A stretch of 64,000 nucleotides of DNA, from assembly GCA_938033875.1 (NCBI GenBank), contig CALHKG010000018.1, positions 1 to 64,000 on the forward strand, given 5' to 3'. Below the pieces are notes generated by a model. The model made no database searches. It had not been told where the DNA came from and worked only from the letters and a program-made list of their open reading frames with translations. Source of the stretch: an uncultured Candidatus Saccharibacteria bacterium. Its GTDB lineage: Bacteria; Patescibacteriota; Saccharimonadia; Saccharimonadales; Saccharimonadaceae. Both the position numbers and the translations under genes were made by a program. Shown piece by piece: positions 41,296 to 49,594 of this stretch. How positions within the stretch are numbered: position 1 is the first letter of the stretch; every line of letters starts with the position of its first letter.

Positions 41296-43107
41296 ATGAG
41301 TGAAGAAGAACTAAAATCTATGAGACACAGCCTGGCGCATATTATGGCACAGGCTATTCAGCATTTATGGCCTCAGGCGAAGTTTGGCGTGGGGCCGGCT
41401 ATCGACAATGGTTTTTACTATGATATTTATCTTGACAACGGGACAATTTCTGAAGCTGATCTTCCGAAGATAGAAGAGGAGATGCGAAAGATCGTAGCGG
41501 CTAATTATCCGTTTGAGAGGCGTGATGTGTCAGTAGAAGAGGCTATTAATTGGGCTATAAGTGGAGATCAGTCATTTAAGGTGGAACTACTGAATGATCT
41601 TAAGAGATCTGGTACTACAGTTGCTAGTGAATTAGCTGGAGAAAAAATGGGATCTGTGTCTGACGGAGACAGTAAAGTCGAGACTGTTTCTTTGTATTCT
41701 CAGGGTGATTACACTGATTTGTGCAGGGGTGGACACGTGGATAGTACTGGAAAAGTTGGCGCATTTAAGCTTACTAAGACGGCTGGAGCATATTGGCGAG
41801 GCAATGAGAATAATCCACAAATGCAGCGAATATATGGTGTAGCGTTTGCTACGCAGGAAGAGCTGGATGAATATCTGAATAGATTGGAAATTGCAAAACA
41901 GCGAGATCATCGCAAGTTAGGCAAGGAACTTGATCTATATACGACCTCTCCTCTGGTAGGGATTGGTTTACCTTTGTTTACTCCTCGCGGTACGATTTTA
42001 CGAGATATAGTGGCTCAATATTCGAACCAGCTGAGACAGAAGTTTGGCTTTGAAAAGGTCTGGACGCCTCATATTACGAAAAAAGATTTATATGAAACAT
42101 CGGGCCATTGGGCTAAGTTTGGAGAGGAATTATTTTTAGTTAAGAGCCAAGAAACTAGTGATGAGATGGCTCTTAAGCCTATGAACTGTCCACATCATAC
42201 GCAAATTTTTGCCTCACGACCGCGAAGCTATCGTGATATGCCGGTAAGGTACTTGGAGACGACAACAGATTATCGTGACGAAAAAACTGGTGAGTTAGGC
42301 GGATTAAATCGTGTGCGCTCATTAACTCAGGATGATAGCCATATATTTTGTCGTACTGATCAAATTGAAGGCGAGATTAATAATTTGCTATCTGCTGCTC
42401 GTGAGTTATATGGCTCAATTAATATGAAGCTCAGGGTTAGATTAAGCTATCGTGATGAGTCTGATTCGTATTTAGGCGACCTTAGCTTATGGGATTCCGC
42501 GCAGAACCAGTTAAAGTCTGCTGTTGAGAAAGTAGGCTTGGATTATTTTGAACAAGAGGGTGAGGCGGCATTTTATGGTCCAAAGATTGACTTTATGGCG
42601 ACGGATGCAATCGGCCGTGAACATCAAGTTGCAACTGTGCAGTTAGATTTCGTGCAACCACAAAGGTTTGGTTTGGAATATGCAGATAATGATGGCAATT
42701 TTACAACACCAGTTATGATTCACTGTGCCTTATTGGGTTCAATTGAGCGATTCTTAAGTGTGTTTATAGAGCATACTGGCGGATGGTTTCCGTTTTGGGC
42801 GGCTCCAGAACAGGTTCGTATTTTGACGATTAACGACACGGTGCTAGAGTATGTTGATAAAATAACAACCATATTATCAGACATTACCCTCATGAGGCCA
42901 GTTAGATATAATGATGTAAGATTTACAATAAACTCTAGAAATGAATCATTAGGCAAGAAGATCAGGGAAGCTACCTCTATGAAGATACCTGTTCAACTTA
43001 TCGTAGGACCAAAGGATATGGAAGCTAACGAGGTTAGTGTTCGCACGCAATCTGGCGAAGAAAAAATATCGTTGGAGCAGCTTGCTGAGTATATAAAATC
43101 TTTGTAG
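41296..43107 (+). CDS. thrS: Threonyl-tRNA synthetase lacking the TGS domain
   Basis: The 603-residue enzyme charges tRNA-Thr. It begins directly with the editing domain (MRHSLAHIMAQAIQHLWP, with HxxxH, and DLCRGGHVDSTG). The N-terminal TGS domain of about 60 residues found in most ThrRS is missing. The class II core shows KMNCPHH-like zinc/active-site text (MKPMNCPHHTQIF), RVRSLTQDDSHIFC and GSIERFLSVFIEH. The anticodon-binding domain closes the protein. It is leaderless by promoter position. miaA follows 11 bases later. Confidence 0.96.
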   Translation: MSEEELKSMRHSLAHIMAQAIQHLWPQAKFGVGPAIDNGFYYDIYLDNGTISEADLPKIEEEMRKIVAANYPFERRDVSVEEAINWAISGDQSFKVELLNDLKRSGTTVASELAGEKMGSVSDGDSKVETVSLYSQGDYTDLCRGGHVDSTGKVGAFKLTKTAGAYWRGNENNPQMQRIYGVAFATQEELDEYLNRLEIAKQRDHRKLGKELDLYTTSPLVGIGLPLFTPRGTILRDIVAQYSNQLRQKFGFEKVWTPHITKKDLYETSGHWAKFGEELFLVKSQETSDEMALKPMNCPHHTQIFASRPRSYRDMPVRYLETTTDYRDEKTGELGGLNRVRSLTQDDSHIFCRTDQIEGEINNLLSAARELYGSINMKLRVRLSYRDESDSYLGDLSLWDSAQNQLKSAVEKVGLDYFEQEGEAAFYGPKIDFMATDAIGREHQVATVQLDFVQPQRFGLEYADNDGNFTTPVMIHCALLGSIERFLSVFIEHTGGWFPFWAAPEQVRILTINDTVLEYVDKITTILSDITLMRPVRYNDVRFTINSRNESLGKKIREATSMKIPVQLIVGPKDMEANEVSVRTQSGEEKISLEQLAEYIKSL

Positions 43108-43118
43108 GGTTGAGTTAA

Positions 43119-44021
43119 TTGGATAGGTTTATAAAATTAGATAACGGCGTTGATGAAGGTCGTCTACCACTAATTGTAATTGTTGGTCCTACCGCTAGCG
43201 GCAAAACGTCATTAGCTATACAATTGGCAAAGAGGTATAGAGGAGAGATAATTTGTGCTGACAGTAGAACTGTCTATCGTGGTATGAATATCGGTACAGC
43301 TAAGCCTTCTCCGGAAGAGCAGCAGGGGGTTTCTCATTGGGGTATTGACTTAGTGGATCCAGGAGATCCTTTCAGTGTGTCGCAATTTAAGGACTATGCA
43401 TGTCAAAAGATTAAAGAAATCCGAAGTCGAGGAAATATTCCATTTCTTGTTGGTGGAACAGGGTTGTATATTGATTCTGTTATATTTGATTTTCAATTTG
43501 GAGGTAAATCCAGCAAAGAAAAGAGAGTTAGCTTACAAGAAATGACAATATCTGAACTTCAGCAATACTGTGCTAATCATGATGTAGTATTGCCGGAGAA
43601 TAGTAAAAATAAAAGATATCTAATTAGGGCTATTGAGCGAGCCGGTAAAAAGCCATCTGGATTGGAAGTGCCGTTGAGTAATGCCATCGTTGTTGGAATT
43701 ACTACAGATAAACAGTTGTTGAAGCAAAGAATTACAGATAGAGCAAAAAAAATGTTCAAGGATGGTATTGTAGAAGAAACAATAGGATTGGCCAATAATG
43801 CCGGGTGGTGTAATGAGGCTATGACAGGTAATGTTTATCCTATTATTAAGAAATTAATCGAGAAAGAAATAGACGAAGATCAGGCTATTCGGGAGTTTAT
43901 TGCTAGTGATGTAAACTTAGTAAAGCGTCAGTTGACGTGGTTTAGGCGAAACCCATTTATTGAATGGGGAGATGTTCATTCGTGTGAACAATATTTATCT
44001 CGAGTATTAGATAGTAAGTAA
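43119..44021 (+). CDS. miaA: tRNA dimethylallyltransferase
   Basis: The 300-residue enzyme adds a dimethylallyl group to A37 of tRNAs reading UNN codons. It contains VGPTASGKTSLAIQLA (P-loop), ADSRTVYRGMNIGTAKP, HWGIDLVDPGDPFSVSQFK and LVGGTGLYIDSVI. The start is taken as TTG 43119, the first codon in frame. No other start precedes the P-loop by a suitable length. Co-transcribed with thrS. Confidence 0.94.
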   Translation: MDRFIKLDNGVDEGRLPLIVIVGPTASGKTSLAIQLAKRYRGEIICADSRTVYRGMNIGTAKPSPEEQQGVSHWGIDLVDPGDPFSVSQFKDYACQKIKEIRSRGNIPFLVGGTGLYIDSVIFDFQFGGKSSKEKRVSLQEMTISELQQYCANHDVVLPENSKNKRYLIRAIERAGKKPSGLEVPLSNAIVVGITTDKQLLKQRITDRAKKMFKDGIVEETIGLANNAGWCNEAMTGNVYPIIKKLIEKEIDEDQAIREFIASDVNLVKRQLTWFRRNPFIEWGDVHSCEQYLSRVLDSK

Positions 44022-44030
44022 AAAATATGT

Positions 44031-44036
44031 TACAAT
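44031..44036 (+). promoter_or_regulatory. -10 element of the winged-helix gene
   Basis: TACAAT ends 9 bases before ATG 44046, giving a near-leaderless message. Confidence 0.5.
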
Positions 44037-44045
44037 TATAGTACA

Positions 44046-44639
44046 ATGATTGATTCATTATTTGGTTCAAAAACTAGGGTAAAATTATTACATCTTTTTC
44101 TGAATAATCCAGAAAAATCATTTTATGTGAGGGAAATTACTAGAATGATCGATGAGCAAATAAATTCTGTTCGTCGAGAGCTAGCTAATATGGTGTCTGT
44201 CGGCATAGTGCAACAGGACGCTATTGATAATAAGTTATACTATAGCGTAAATGAAGACTATCCTTACATTAAGCCGCTTGCAGCTATATTCTCAGATAAA
44301 AATACAGAAGGTGGCATGGGTGTTGCAAGTAGTGTTTCCTGGAAAGACTCTTTAGGGAGAATGAGGGGTTTAAGGTTGGCTATTATTTCGGGGAAATTAG
44401 TAGTCGGATCAAGCTCTGCTGTTGATTTGCTATTGGTTGGCGATGGTATGTCTGCCGTAACTATAAAAAATCTTGTTAAAAAAATCGAAAAAGATAGAAA
44501 AATAGAGATAAATTATGCCGTAATATCTTATGATGATTTCTATTATAGGATGAGTGTCAAAGATAGGTTTATAATGGATATTATAAGAAATAAGCACTTC
44601 GTATTGGTAGATACGGAAAATATAATGAGAAAGGAGTAG
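44046..44639 (+). CDS. Winged-helix regulator with nucleotidyltransferase-like C-terminus
   Basis: The 197-residue protein has an N-terminal ArsR/MarR-like winged helix (LFGSKTRVKLLHLFLNNPEKSFYVREITRMI, then SVRRELANMVSVGIV). The C-terminal part reads SSAVDLLLVGDGMSAVTIKNLVKKIEKD and looks like a decayed MNT-type nucleotidyltransferase fold (GSSSAVDLLLVG). Such fused proteins are common in archaea and CPR. It is 2 bases from an MBL-fold gene. Target unknown. Confidence 0.72.
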   Translation: MIDSLFGSKTRVKLLHLFLNNPEKSFYVREITRMIDEQINSVRRELANMVSVGIVQQDAIDNKLYYSVNEDYPYIKPLAAIFSDKNTEGGMGVASSVSWKDSLGRMRGLRLAIISGKLVVGSSSAVDLLLVGDGMSAVTIKNLVKKIEKDRKIEINYAVISYDDFYYRMSVKDRFIMDIIRNKHFVLVDTENIMRKE

Positions 44640-44641
44640 GT

Positions 44642-45280
44642 ATGTTTGAAATAGAATATAAAGGAGCAAATGCTGTTATTATTACTACAAAGAAACTTCG
44701 TGTGGTATTTGATCCGAATTTAGAGATTGTCGGAGGAAAAAATGTTTCTGTGAATAATGACGTAGAAGTGGTTACGGAGGATCGGTTTGCTGTTGTGGAT
44801 TCTACACCAAGACTACTATTTTCGGGTCCAGGTGAATATGAAGTAGGAGACATCTCATTGCTAGGAATTCCAGCGCGCCGACATATCGACACTGCAGATG
44901 ATGTTAAAAAATCTACAATATATAAAATTACGATTAGTGAAGCTAAGGGAGTGGTTGTTGGTAATATTGAGAATAAACTAACTGATGATCAGCTTGAAAA
45001 TATAGGTGTTGTTGATTTTGTAATATTACCTGTTGGTGGAAATGGATATACGTTAGACGCAATAGGAGCAACTTCAATAATTCGTCAATTGGATCCTAAG
45101 GTGGTGATTCCGGTGCATTACAATGACGCTACTTTGCACTATGAAGTTCCACAGGATGGTGTGGATGAGTTTGTAAAAAATCTAGGAGCTCCAGTTGTTG
45201 AGGCTGGTCCAAAGTGGAAGCTAAAGAAAATAACTGATCTGCCAGATAATTTAACGGTTGTTCAGATATCGAAAAGCTAG
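44642..45280 (+). CDS. Degenerate metallo-beta-lactamase-fold protein
   Basis: The 212-residue protein follows the MBL outline of the UlaG-like branch: FEIEYKGANAVIITTKK, FDPNLEIVGGK, LLFSGPGEYEVGDISLLGIP, ILPVGGNGYTLDA and VVIPVHYND. The HxHxDH metal motif is absent; the matching spot reads FSGPGEYE. Only the late His (PVHYND) remains, so hydrolase activity is unlikely or altered. It sits in an operon with the winged-helix gene. ATG 44642 follows AGAAAGGAG. Confidence 0.75.
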   Translation: MFEIEYKGANAVIITTKKLRVVFDPNLEIVGGKNVSVNNDVEVVTEDRFAVVDSTPRLLFSGPGEYEVGDISLLGIPARRHIDTADDVKKSTIYKITISEAKGVVVGNIENKLTDDQLENIGVVDFVILPVGGNGYTLDAIGATSIIRQLDPKVVIPVHYNDATLHYEVPQDGVDEFVKNLGAPVVEAGPKWKLKKITDLPDNLTVVQISKS

Positions 45281-45300
45281 GGTCTTCTCGTTGAATTAAA

Positions 45301-45332
45301 AATAACTCCGATAATACAATCGGAGTTATTTT
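45301..45332. terminator. Bidirectional terminator between MBL gene and rpmB
   Basis: A perfect 12-bp stem AATAACTCCGAT/ATCGGAGTTATT with a 6-base loop, T-rich on both exits. Confidence 0.85.
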
Positions 45333-45352
45333 ATTAAAATTTGATTTAGCGA

Positions 45353-45562
45353 TTACTTATTAGTAGTTACGCCCAAAATACCTTTTTTCTTCAGGGTGCG
45401 AATAGCTTTTGTGCTTAAGGTCATGGTAATTTTTTGACCGTCAACAACAAAGGTTTTCTTCTGAAGATTTGGTTTGAAAACACGCTTAGTGCGGCGCAGG
45501 GAGAAGCTGACGTTATTGCCAAACTGCTTGCCTTTGCCTGTTAAATCACATCGTGATGCCAT
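45353..45562 (-). CDS. rpmB: 50S ribosomal protein L28
   Basis: The 69-residue protein begins MASRCDLTGKGKQFGNNVS and continues with RRTKRVFKPNLQKKTFVV, the L28 signature. Normal length is about 60-78. ATG 45562 is chosen since it matches family starts and has a GAGTGG site; the longer frame runs into the leader. It lies near the exit tunnel side of the 50S. Transcribed alone. Confidence 0.95.
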   Translation of the reverse strand: MASRCDLTGKGKQFGNNVSFSLRRTKRVFKPNLQKKTFVVDGQKITMTLSTKAIRTLKKKGILGVTTNK

Positions 45563-45602
45563 TTCCACTCTCTTTACTTTATTATTAATAACAATCCTTA
45601 TT

Positions 45603-45631
45603 ATTGTAGCGATATTTGTGTAATTAGTCAA
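45603..45631 (-). promoter_or_regulatory. rpmB promoter
   Basis: On the minus strand TTGACT (45631-45626), a 17-base spacer and TACAAT (45608-45603). It overlaps the region upstream of the divergent protease gene. Confidence 0.75.
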
Positions 45632-45647
45632 GATTACGTATTGATGC

Positions 45648-45653
45648 TATAAT
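45648..45653 (+). promoter_or_regulatory. -10 element of the site-2 protease gene
   Basis: TGCTATAAT, an extended -10, ends 7 bases before ATG 45661; leaderless. Confidence 0.65.
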
Positions 45654-45660
45654 AACACTT

Positions 45661-46305
45661 ATGATTTCAGAAATAATAATAGTTTTGATTGTTATATTAT
45701 TGTCTATGACTATTCACGAGGCTATGCACGCTTTTATGGGGTATGCACTAGGTGATAATACTGCAAAAGAAGAGGGAAGATTGACACTTAATCCCATAAG
45801 ACATATCGATCCGGTGATGACTATTTTGCTTCCTTTGATTATGGTAGTATTACGCGCTCCAGTTTTCGGGGGAGCTAAACCTGTTCCATTTAATCCAAAT
45901 AGAGTCCGTTTTGGCGATTGGGGGGCAGCTCTTGTTGCTCTTTCTGGTCCAATTACTAATTTAGTAATTGCCTTTATTGCGTTTGGCGTCGGAGTGTTTA
46001 GTGGCGTTATTAATAGCGCTGGGGTAGTACAGTCTACGATATTTGGGCTGATTATTTCTACCGCTGTATCGGTGAACCTGGGTTTTTTTGTTTTTAATAT
46101 GCTACCAATTCCGCCTCTGGACGGATCTAGAATATTATACGCCGTAGCTCCGGATGGCATCAGGGGTGTTATGCAAAAAATTGAGCAGAACGGCATTCTT
46201 CTAGTGATGATTATAGTTGTGCTGTTTTCTGATGTAATCGGGCAGGTTATGTCGGGCTGTATTCAGGCAATTTTGCGTGTATTTATGAACATATTTGGTG
46301 TATAA
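45661..46305 (+). CDS. Site-2 protease family (M50) intramembrane metalloprotease
   Basis: The 214-residue protein has the zinc motif HEAMH (residues 19-23) in the first helix and the second motif NMLPIPPLDGSRIL that supplies the third ligand, with four to five helices. No PDZ domain is present, as in minimal S2P enzymes. Such proteases cut membrane-anchored regulators or signal remnants. It overlaps at its stop codon the -10 box of the following RNA gene. Confidence 0.9.
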   Translation: MISEIIIVLIVILLSMTIHEAMHAFMGYALGDNTAKEEGRLTLNPIRHIDPVMTILLPLIMVVLRAPVFGGAKPVPFNPNRVRFGDWGAALVALSGPITNLVIAFIAFGVGVFSGVINSAGVVQSTIFGLIISTAVSVNLGFFVFNMLPIPPLDGSRILYAVAPDGIRGVMQKIEQNGILLVMIIVVLFSDVIGQVMSGCIQAILRVFMNIFGV

Positions 46306-46306
46306 T
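46301..46306 (+). promoter_or_regulatory. -10 element of the 6S-like RNA
   Basis: TATAAT overlaps the protease stop codon and would start an RNA near 46313. Confidence 0.45.
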
Positions 46307-46312
46307 AGGAAC

Positions 46313-46466
46313 ATACCCTGGATTTATCCGTGGGCGCGTATGATTTTCCTAACATCATATGATAGGGAGCTTTAATGATGATTTATTGTCGTGGCAATAA
46401 GTTGCGAGCACCCACCTTGCATTTATGCGGGGAATATCTAGCGCCCACAGACAAGTCTAGGGTTTA
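46313..46466 (+). ncRNA. ssrS: Structured RNA, candidate 6S RNA
   Basis: About 150 nt form one long hairpin-like structure. The closing stem CCCTGGA (46316-46322) pairs with TCTAGGG (46456-46462). After an internal loop, GTGGGCGC (46330-46337) pairs with GCGCCCAC (46441-46448). Inside are smaller hairpins (TATGAT/ATCATA, GCA/TGC) and an open middle. A long closed stem with a central bubble is the plan of 6S RNA, which binds sigma70 RNA polymerase as a promoter mimic. SRP RNA was considered, but its conserved tetraloop and bulge are missing. Confidence 0.5.
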
Positions 46467-46470
46467 GTGC

Positions 46471-46476
46471 TATAAT
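46471..46476 (+). promoter_or_regulatory. -10 element of rnpB
   Basis: TGCTATAAT, an extended -10, about 8 bases before the first rnpB stem. Confidence 0.6.
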
Positions 46477-46482
46477 ATACCA

Positions 46483-46823
46483 TGTAGTCTGTTAGGTAAT
46501 CGCTTAAGTTATACTTAAGAGGAAAGTCCGGGCAGCGAAGGATACGACAGTCGTTAACGGCGACCGGAGGCAACTCTAGGGAAAGTGCCACAGAAACGAA
46601 ACTACCTTCGTATTTTATATACGAGGGAAAAGGTGAAACGAGTGGGGTAAGAGCCCACAGTCGTCTATGGCGACATAGACGAGAGGTAAACCCTGTCGGC
46701 TGCAAGGAGATCTGCAAATAGGATTATCCGTCCGCAGATCGATAACCGCTTGATTTGTTTGGCAACAAGCAAACTAGATAGATGATTGCTCTAGACAGAA
46801 CCCGGCTTATAGGCAGACTATGA
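46483..46823 (+). ncRNA. rnpB: RNase P RNA
   Basis: About 340 nt with the bacterial RNase P landmarks in order: P1 strand TAGTCTG, the P4 strand AGAGGAAAGTCCGGGC, the CACAGAAA segment, GGGTAAGAGCCCAC, and near the end AGAACCCGGCTTATAGGC followed by the closing P1 strand CAGACTA. This ribozyme matures tRNA 5' ends, needed for the tRNA-led transcripts in this window. It has its own promoter and terminator. Confidence 0.95.
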
Positions 46824-46825
46824 AT

Positions 46826-46858
46826 AAAACACCCTGCATAATGTCAGGGTGTTTTATA
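46826..46858. terminator. Bidirectional terminator between rnpB and rplT
   Basis: AAAACACCCTG and CAGGGTGTTTT form an 11-bp stem around CATAATGT, serving both converging transcripts. Confidence 0.85.
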
Positions 46859-46875
46859 TTGGTAGATTTGTCCTA

Positions 46876-47217
46876 CTATAGACTCGCTTTTACTATCTCA
46901 GAGAAAGCTTTTGGCTCGTTAACTGCCAATTCTGCTAATATTTTTCTATCAATCTCAATGTTTTTAGATTTCATAGAAGCTATAAGCTTGCCGTAAGTTG
47001 TGCCTTCTTGTCGAGCGGCTGCATTGATTCGGGTAATCCATAGACCGCGTAGATCGCGCTTCTTGTTTCGGCGATCGCGGTAGGCGTACTGTAGAGCTCT
47101 AATAACACCTTGTTTTGCAAGACGAAAACTTCTGGTGCGATTATGTTGCATTCCCTCAGCTGCTTTTAAGATTTTTTTGTGCTTAGCGCGTGCGGCAACT
47201 CCTCGTTTTACTCGCAT
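46876..47217 (-). CDS. rplT: 50S ribosomal protein L20
   Basis: The 113-residue protein has the L20 core: [61 protein letters not shown]. It binds 23S rRNA early in assembly. It is the last gene of infC-rpmI-rplT, 2 bases after rpmI, and in other bacteria represses this operon. Confidence 0.97.
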   Translation of the reverse strand: MRVKRGVAARAKHKKILKAAEGMQHNRTRSFRLAKQGVIRALQYAYRDRRNKKRDLRGLWITRINAAARQEGTTYGKLIASMKSKNIEIDRKILAELAVNEPKAFSEIVKASL

Positions 47218-47219
47218 AA

Positions 47220-47414
47220 CTATACTCCCATTGCTCGACGGGCGTTCTTAGCCATCGAACCAGTTACTGTTGCTGTTGTATTGATTGCGCGTTTACGACT
47301 TTTTGACTTTTTAGCCAACAAGTGGCCGCCAAATGCGCGCTGGCGGGTCAATTTTCCGGTGCTGGTCAGCTTGATACGCTTCGCAGTGCCTTTGTGGGTC
47401 TTTAGCTTTGGCAT
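47220..47414 (-). CDS. rpmI: 50S ribosomal protein L35
   Basis: The 64-residue protein begins [22 protein letters not shown] and ends in a basic stretch, the standard L35 text and length. It starts with a 1-base overlap to infC (TAATG style), so translation is coupled. Confidence 0.96.
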   Translation of the reverse strand: MPKLKTHKGTAKRIKLTSTGKLTRQRAFGGHLLAKKSKSRKRAINTTATVTGSMAKNARRAMGV

Positions 47415-47920
47415 TATTTACTCCTTATTACTACGCTCAGATTGCGACCAGCCATCTGAGGTTTTTGCTCTAATATTGCGTCTTCACTAAGGTGTTCCAT
47501 GATTTTGTCGATCAATTCGTAGCCGATCTCTTTATGGGCCATTTCGCGACCTTTGTAGACCACTTGTATACGAACTTTATGTCCGCCCTCTAAAAATTTA
47601 CGGATCTTCTTCAGTTTAACCTCTAGGTCTCCAGCTCCTATCTTTAGACCAAAGCGCATCTGCTTTAGGTCTCCAGATTTGGCTTGGCGCCGATTCTTCT
47701 GTTGATCCTTCATTTTTTGATACTGGTATTTACCCCAGTCAATGATTTTAGCAACTGGCGGATTGGCTCCCGGTGATATTTCAACTAGGTCAAGATTCAT
47801 GTCGTTGGCCTTACTTAAAGCCTCTTTAAGGGACATGATTCCTAGCTGCTCGCCATCAGGACCAATTATCCGCAGTTCTCTTGCACGGATTGCTCCGTTG
47901 ATACGGATTGATTTATTAAT
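47414..47920 (-). CDS. infC: Translation initiation factor IF-3, AUU start
   Basis: The 168-residue protein has the usual IF-3 length only if it starts at ATT 47920-47918. From there it reads INKSIRINGAIRARELRIIG, PDGEQLGIMSLKEALSKA, the conserved N-terminal domain, followed by the helix linker and the C-terminal domain (MRFGLKIGAGDLEVKLKKIRKFLEGGHKVRIQV). AAAAAAGGAG lies 8 bases before ATT. The first ATG (47836) would cut off 28 conserved residues. An AUU start is the classic device by which IF-3 limits its own synthesis. Confidence 0.93.
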   Translation of the reverse strand: MNKSIRINGAIRARELRIIGPDGEQLGIMSLKEALSKANDMNLDLVEISPGANPPVAKIIDWGKYQYQKMKDQQKNRRQAKSGDLKQMRFGLKIGAGDLEVKLKKIRKFLEGGHKVRIQVVYKGREMAHKEIGYELIDKIMEHLSEDAILEQKPQMAGRNLSVVIRSK

Positions 47921-47966
47921 CTCTGGCTCTCCTTTTTTGAAGCAATTTTAGATTAACTCAGTTGCT

Positions 47967-47995
47967 ATTGTAACAGAGATGTCTGTTATTTTCAA
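47967..47995 (-). promoter_or_regulatory. infC operon promoter
   Basis: On the minus strand TTGAAA (47995-47990), a 17-base spacer and TACAAT (47972-47967). The leader is about 40 nt with an AGGAG site. Confidence 0.75.
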
Positions 47996-48004
47996 GGATA
48001 ATAA

Positions 48005-49528
48005 TTAACCTATGTTAATCTGTCTGTATTGTAGGCTTTCTGCTATATGTGTAATTTCTATGGATGTAGATCCTTCTAAATCTGCGATAGTGCGAGAAAC
48101 TTTTATAACTTTAAAATAGCTGCGAGTGCTTAAATCTAGTTTTCTGGCTGCGTTCGTCAAGAAGGTTTTTGCAGATTCTGAGATTGATGTAATTTTATCA
48201 ACGTTACTACTTGGAATATCATTGTTGTATTTATAGCTACACTTATATCTGTCTCTCTGAATAGAGTGGGCTTTATGTATCTCGGATAAAAATGTCTCTT
48301 GTTGTGATTTTGTCGACATTTTATTATTTAATAATTTTTCATGGGGGACTCGTGAAACCGATACCGTTAGGTCTATTCGATCAAGTAGCGGTCCCGATAA
48401 TCTTTTTTGGTAATTTAGAATCTGATTTTGTGAGCATATGCAAGTTTTTTCTGGATCTCTAAGAAATCCACAAGGACAGGGATTCATTGTGGCTACTAAT
48501 AAGAAATTGGCAGGGAAGTTGAATTTACCATTTGCACGGCTGACGGTAATTTCGTGATCCTCTAAGGGTTGACGAAGTGATTCAAGCACAGTGCGTGGAT
48601 ATTCGAGTAGCTCATCAAGAAATAGGACGCCTCTATGAGCTAAACTGATTTCTCCCGGCTGCACTTTCGATCCTCCGCCAATAATAGAGGCTCTGCTTGC
48701 GGTGTGGTGCGGCGACCTGAATGGTCTATCTATTATGGGATTATTTATTATAGTGTGTTCTCCAAGACTGTGAAGTTTTGTCACTTCTACTATCTCATCC
48801 TCTGATAGGGCTGGTAATAGATTCTTCAAAGATTTTGCCAACATAGTTTTTCCTGATCCCGGAGGGCCGGACAATAAAATATTATGTCTTCCGGCAACGG
48901 CTATCTGGATAGCTCTCTTTGCTTGTTCTTGTCCGTAGATGTCGTCGATGGTTGGCACGTTTTTATGATTGTAAGATACATTTTTTATTGATGATCTGTC
49001 TATTGGCTTAATAATCTTTTCTTTTTTGAGATGTAAGAAGAGTGATTTTAAGTTTTCTACTGGAAATACATCAATTCCAGTCACTAGCGCCGCTTGTTTG
49101 GCGTTTTGGGCTGGCACGTATACTGATTTAATTTTTTGGTTTTTAGCCACTTCGGCTGTGATAATTGCTGATCGTATTGGACGTAGGCTGCCGTCTAGCG
49201 CTAGTTCTCCCGCAAAAACCGCATTACTTACGTCGCTTTGGTTGAGTACGCCGTTGATGCATAAGATAGATAAGGCAATGGGAAGATCGAAATGAGATCC
49301 GTCTTTTGGCAACTCTGCCGGTGCTAAGTTGATGATTATTTTTCCTTTTGGAAAATCTAGGGAAGAGTTTTTTATTGCACTACGCACTCGATCTCTGGAT
49401 TCATCGATGGCCTTATTGCCCATTCCGACAATTTGTAGACTAGGAAGCCCTTTTGACATATCTCCCTCAACTTCGATGATTTGTCCGCTAAATCCGTAGG
49501 GTGTAGCTGAAATAACTCTACTAATCAT
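48005..49528 (-). CDS. YifB/ComM-family Mg chelatase-like ATPase
   Basis: The 507-residue AAA+ protein has an N-terminal Lon-like S5 domain (VEGDMSKGLPSLQIVGM, ELPKDGSHFDLPIALSIL), the Walker A LLSGPPGSGKTMLAKSL, Walker B GVLFLDELLEYPRTVLESLRQPLE, and the C-terminal Mg-chelatase helicase part (NPCPCGFLRDPEKTC with the Cys cluster). ComM is a branch-migration helicase that helps natural transformation. Together with type IV pili it fits DNA uptake. A TTTAAT 6 bases before the ATG suggests a leaderless mRNA. Confidence 0.93.
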   Translation of the reverse strand: MISRVISATPYGFSGQIIEVEGDMSKGLPSLQIVGMGNKAIDESRDRVRSAIKNSSLDFPKGKIIINLAPAELPKDGSHFDLPIALSILCINGVLNQSDVSNAVFAGELALDGSLRPIRSAIITAEVAKNQKIKSVYVPAQNAKQAALVTGIDVFPVENLKSLFLHLKKEKIIKPIDRSSIKNVSYNHKNVPTIDDIYGQEQAKRAIQIAVAGRHNILLSGPPGSGKTMLAKSLKNLLPALSEDEIVEVTKLHSLGEHTIINNPIIDRPFRSPHHTASRASIIGGGSKVQPGEISLAHRGVLFLDELLEYPRTVLESLRQPLEDHEITVSRANGKFNFPANFLLVATMNPCPCGFLRDPEKTCICSQNQILNYQKRLSGPLLDRIDLTVSVSRVPHEKLLNNKMSTKSQQETFLSEIHKAHSIQRDRYKCSYKYNNDIPSSNVDKITSISESAKTFLTNAARKLDLSTRSYFKVIKVSRTIADLEGSTSIEITHIAESLQYRQINIG

Positions 49529-49574
49529 GAATCTATTAAAACATAAGCATGTAGATTTTTGAATGAGATCAGGG

Positions 49575-49580
49575 TATAAT
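49575..49580 (+). promoter_or_regulatory. tmRNA -10 element
   Basis: GGGTATAAT; transcription would start about 8 bases before the mature 5' end at 49595. Confidence 0.6.
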
Positions 49581-49594
49581 ATGAATCGATATGC

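Noticed and set aside
47414..47836. infC starting at the first ATG
   Set aside because: It would lose 28 conserved residues of the IF-3 N-terminal domain that are encoded in frame upstream, with a good ribosome site before ATT.
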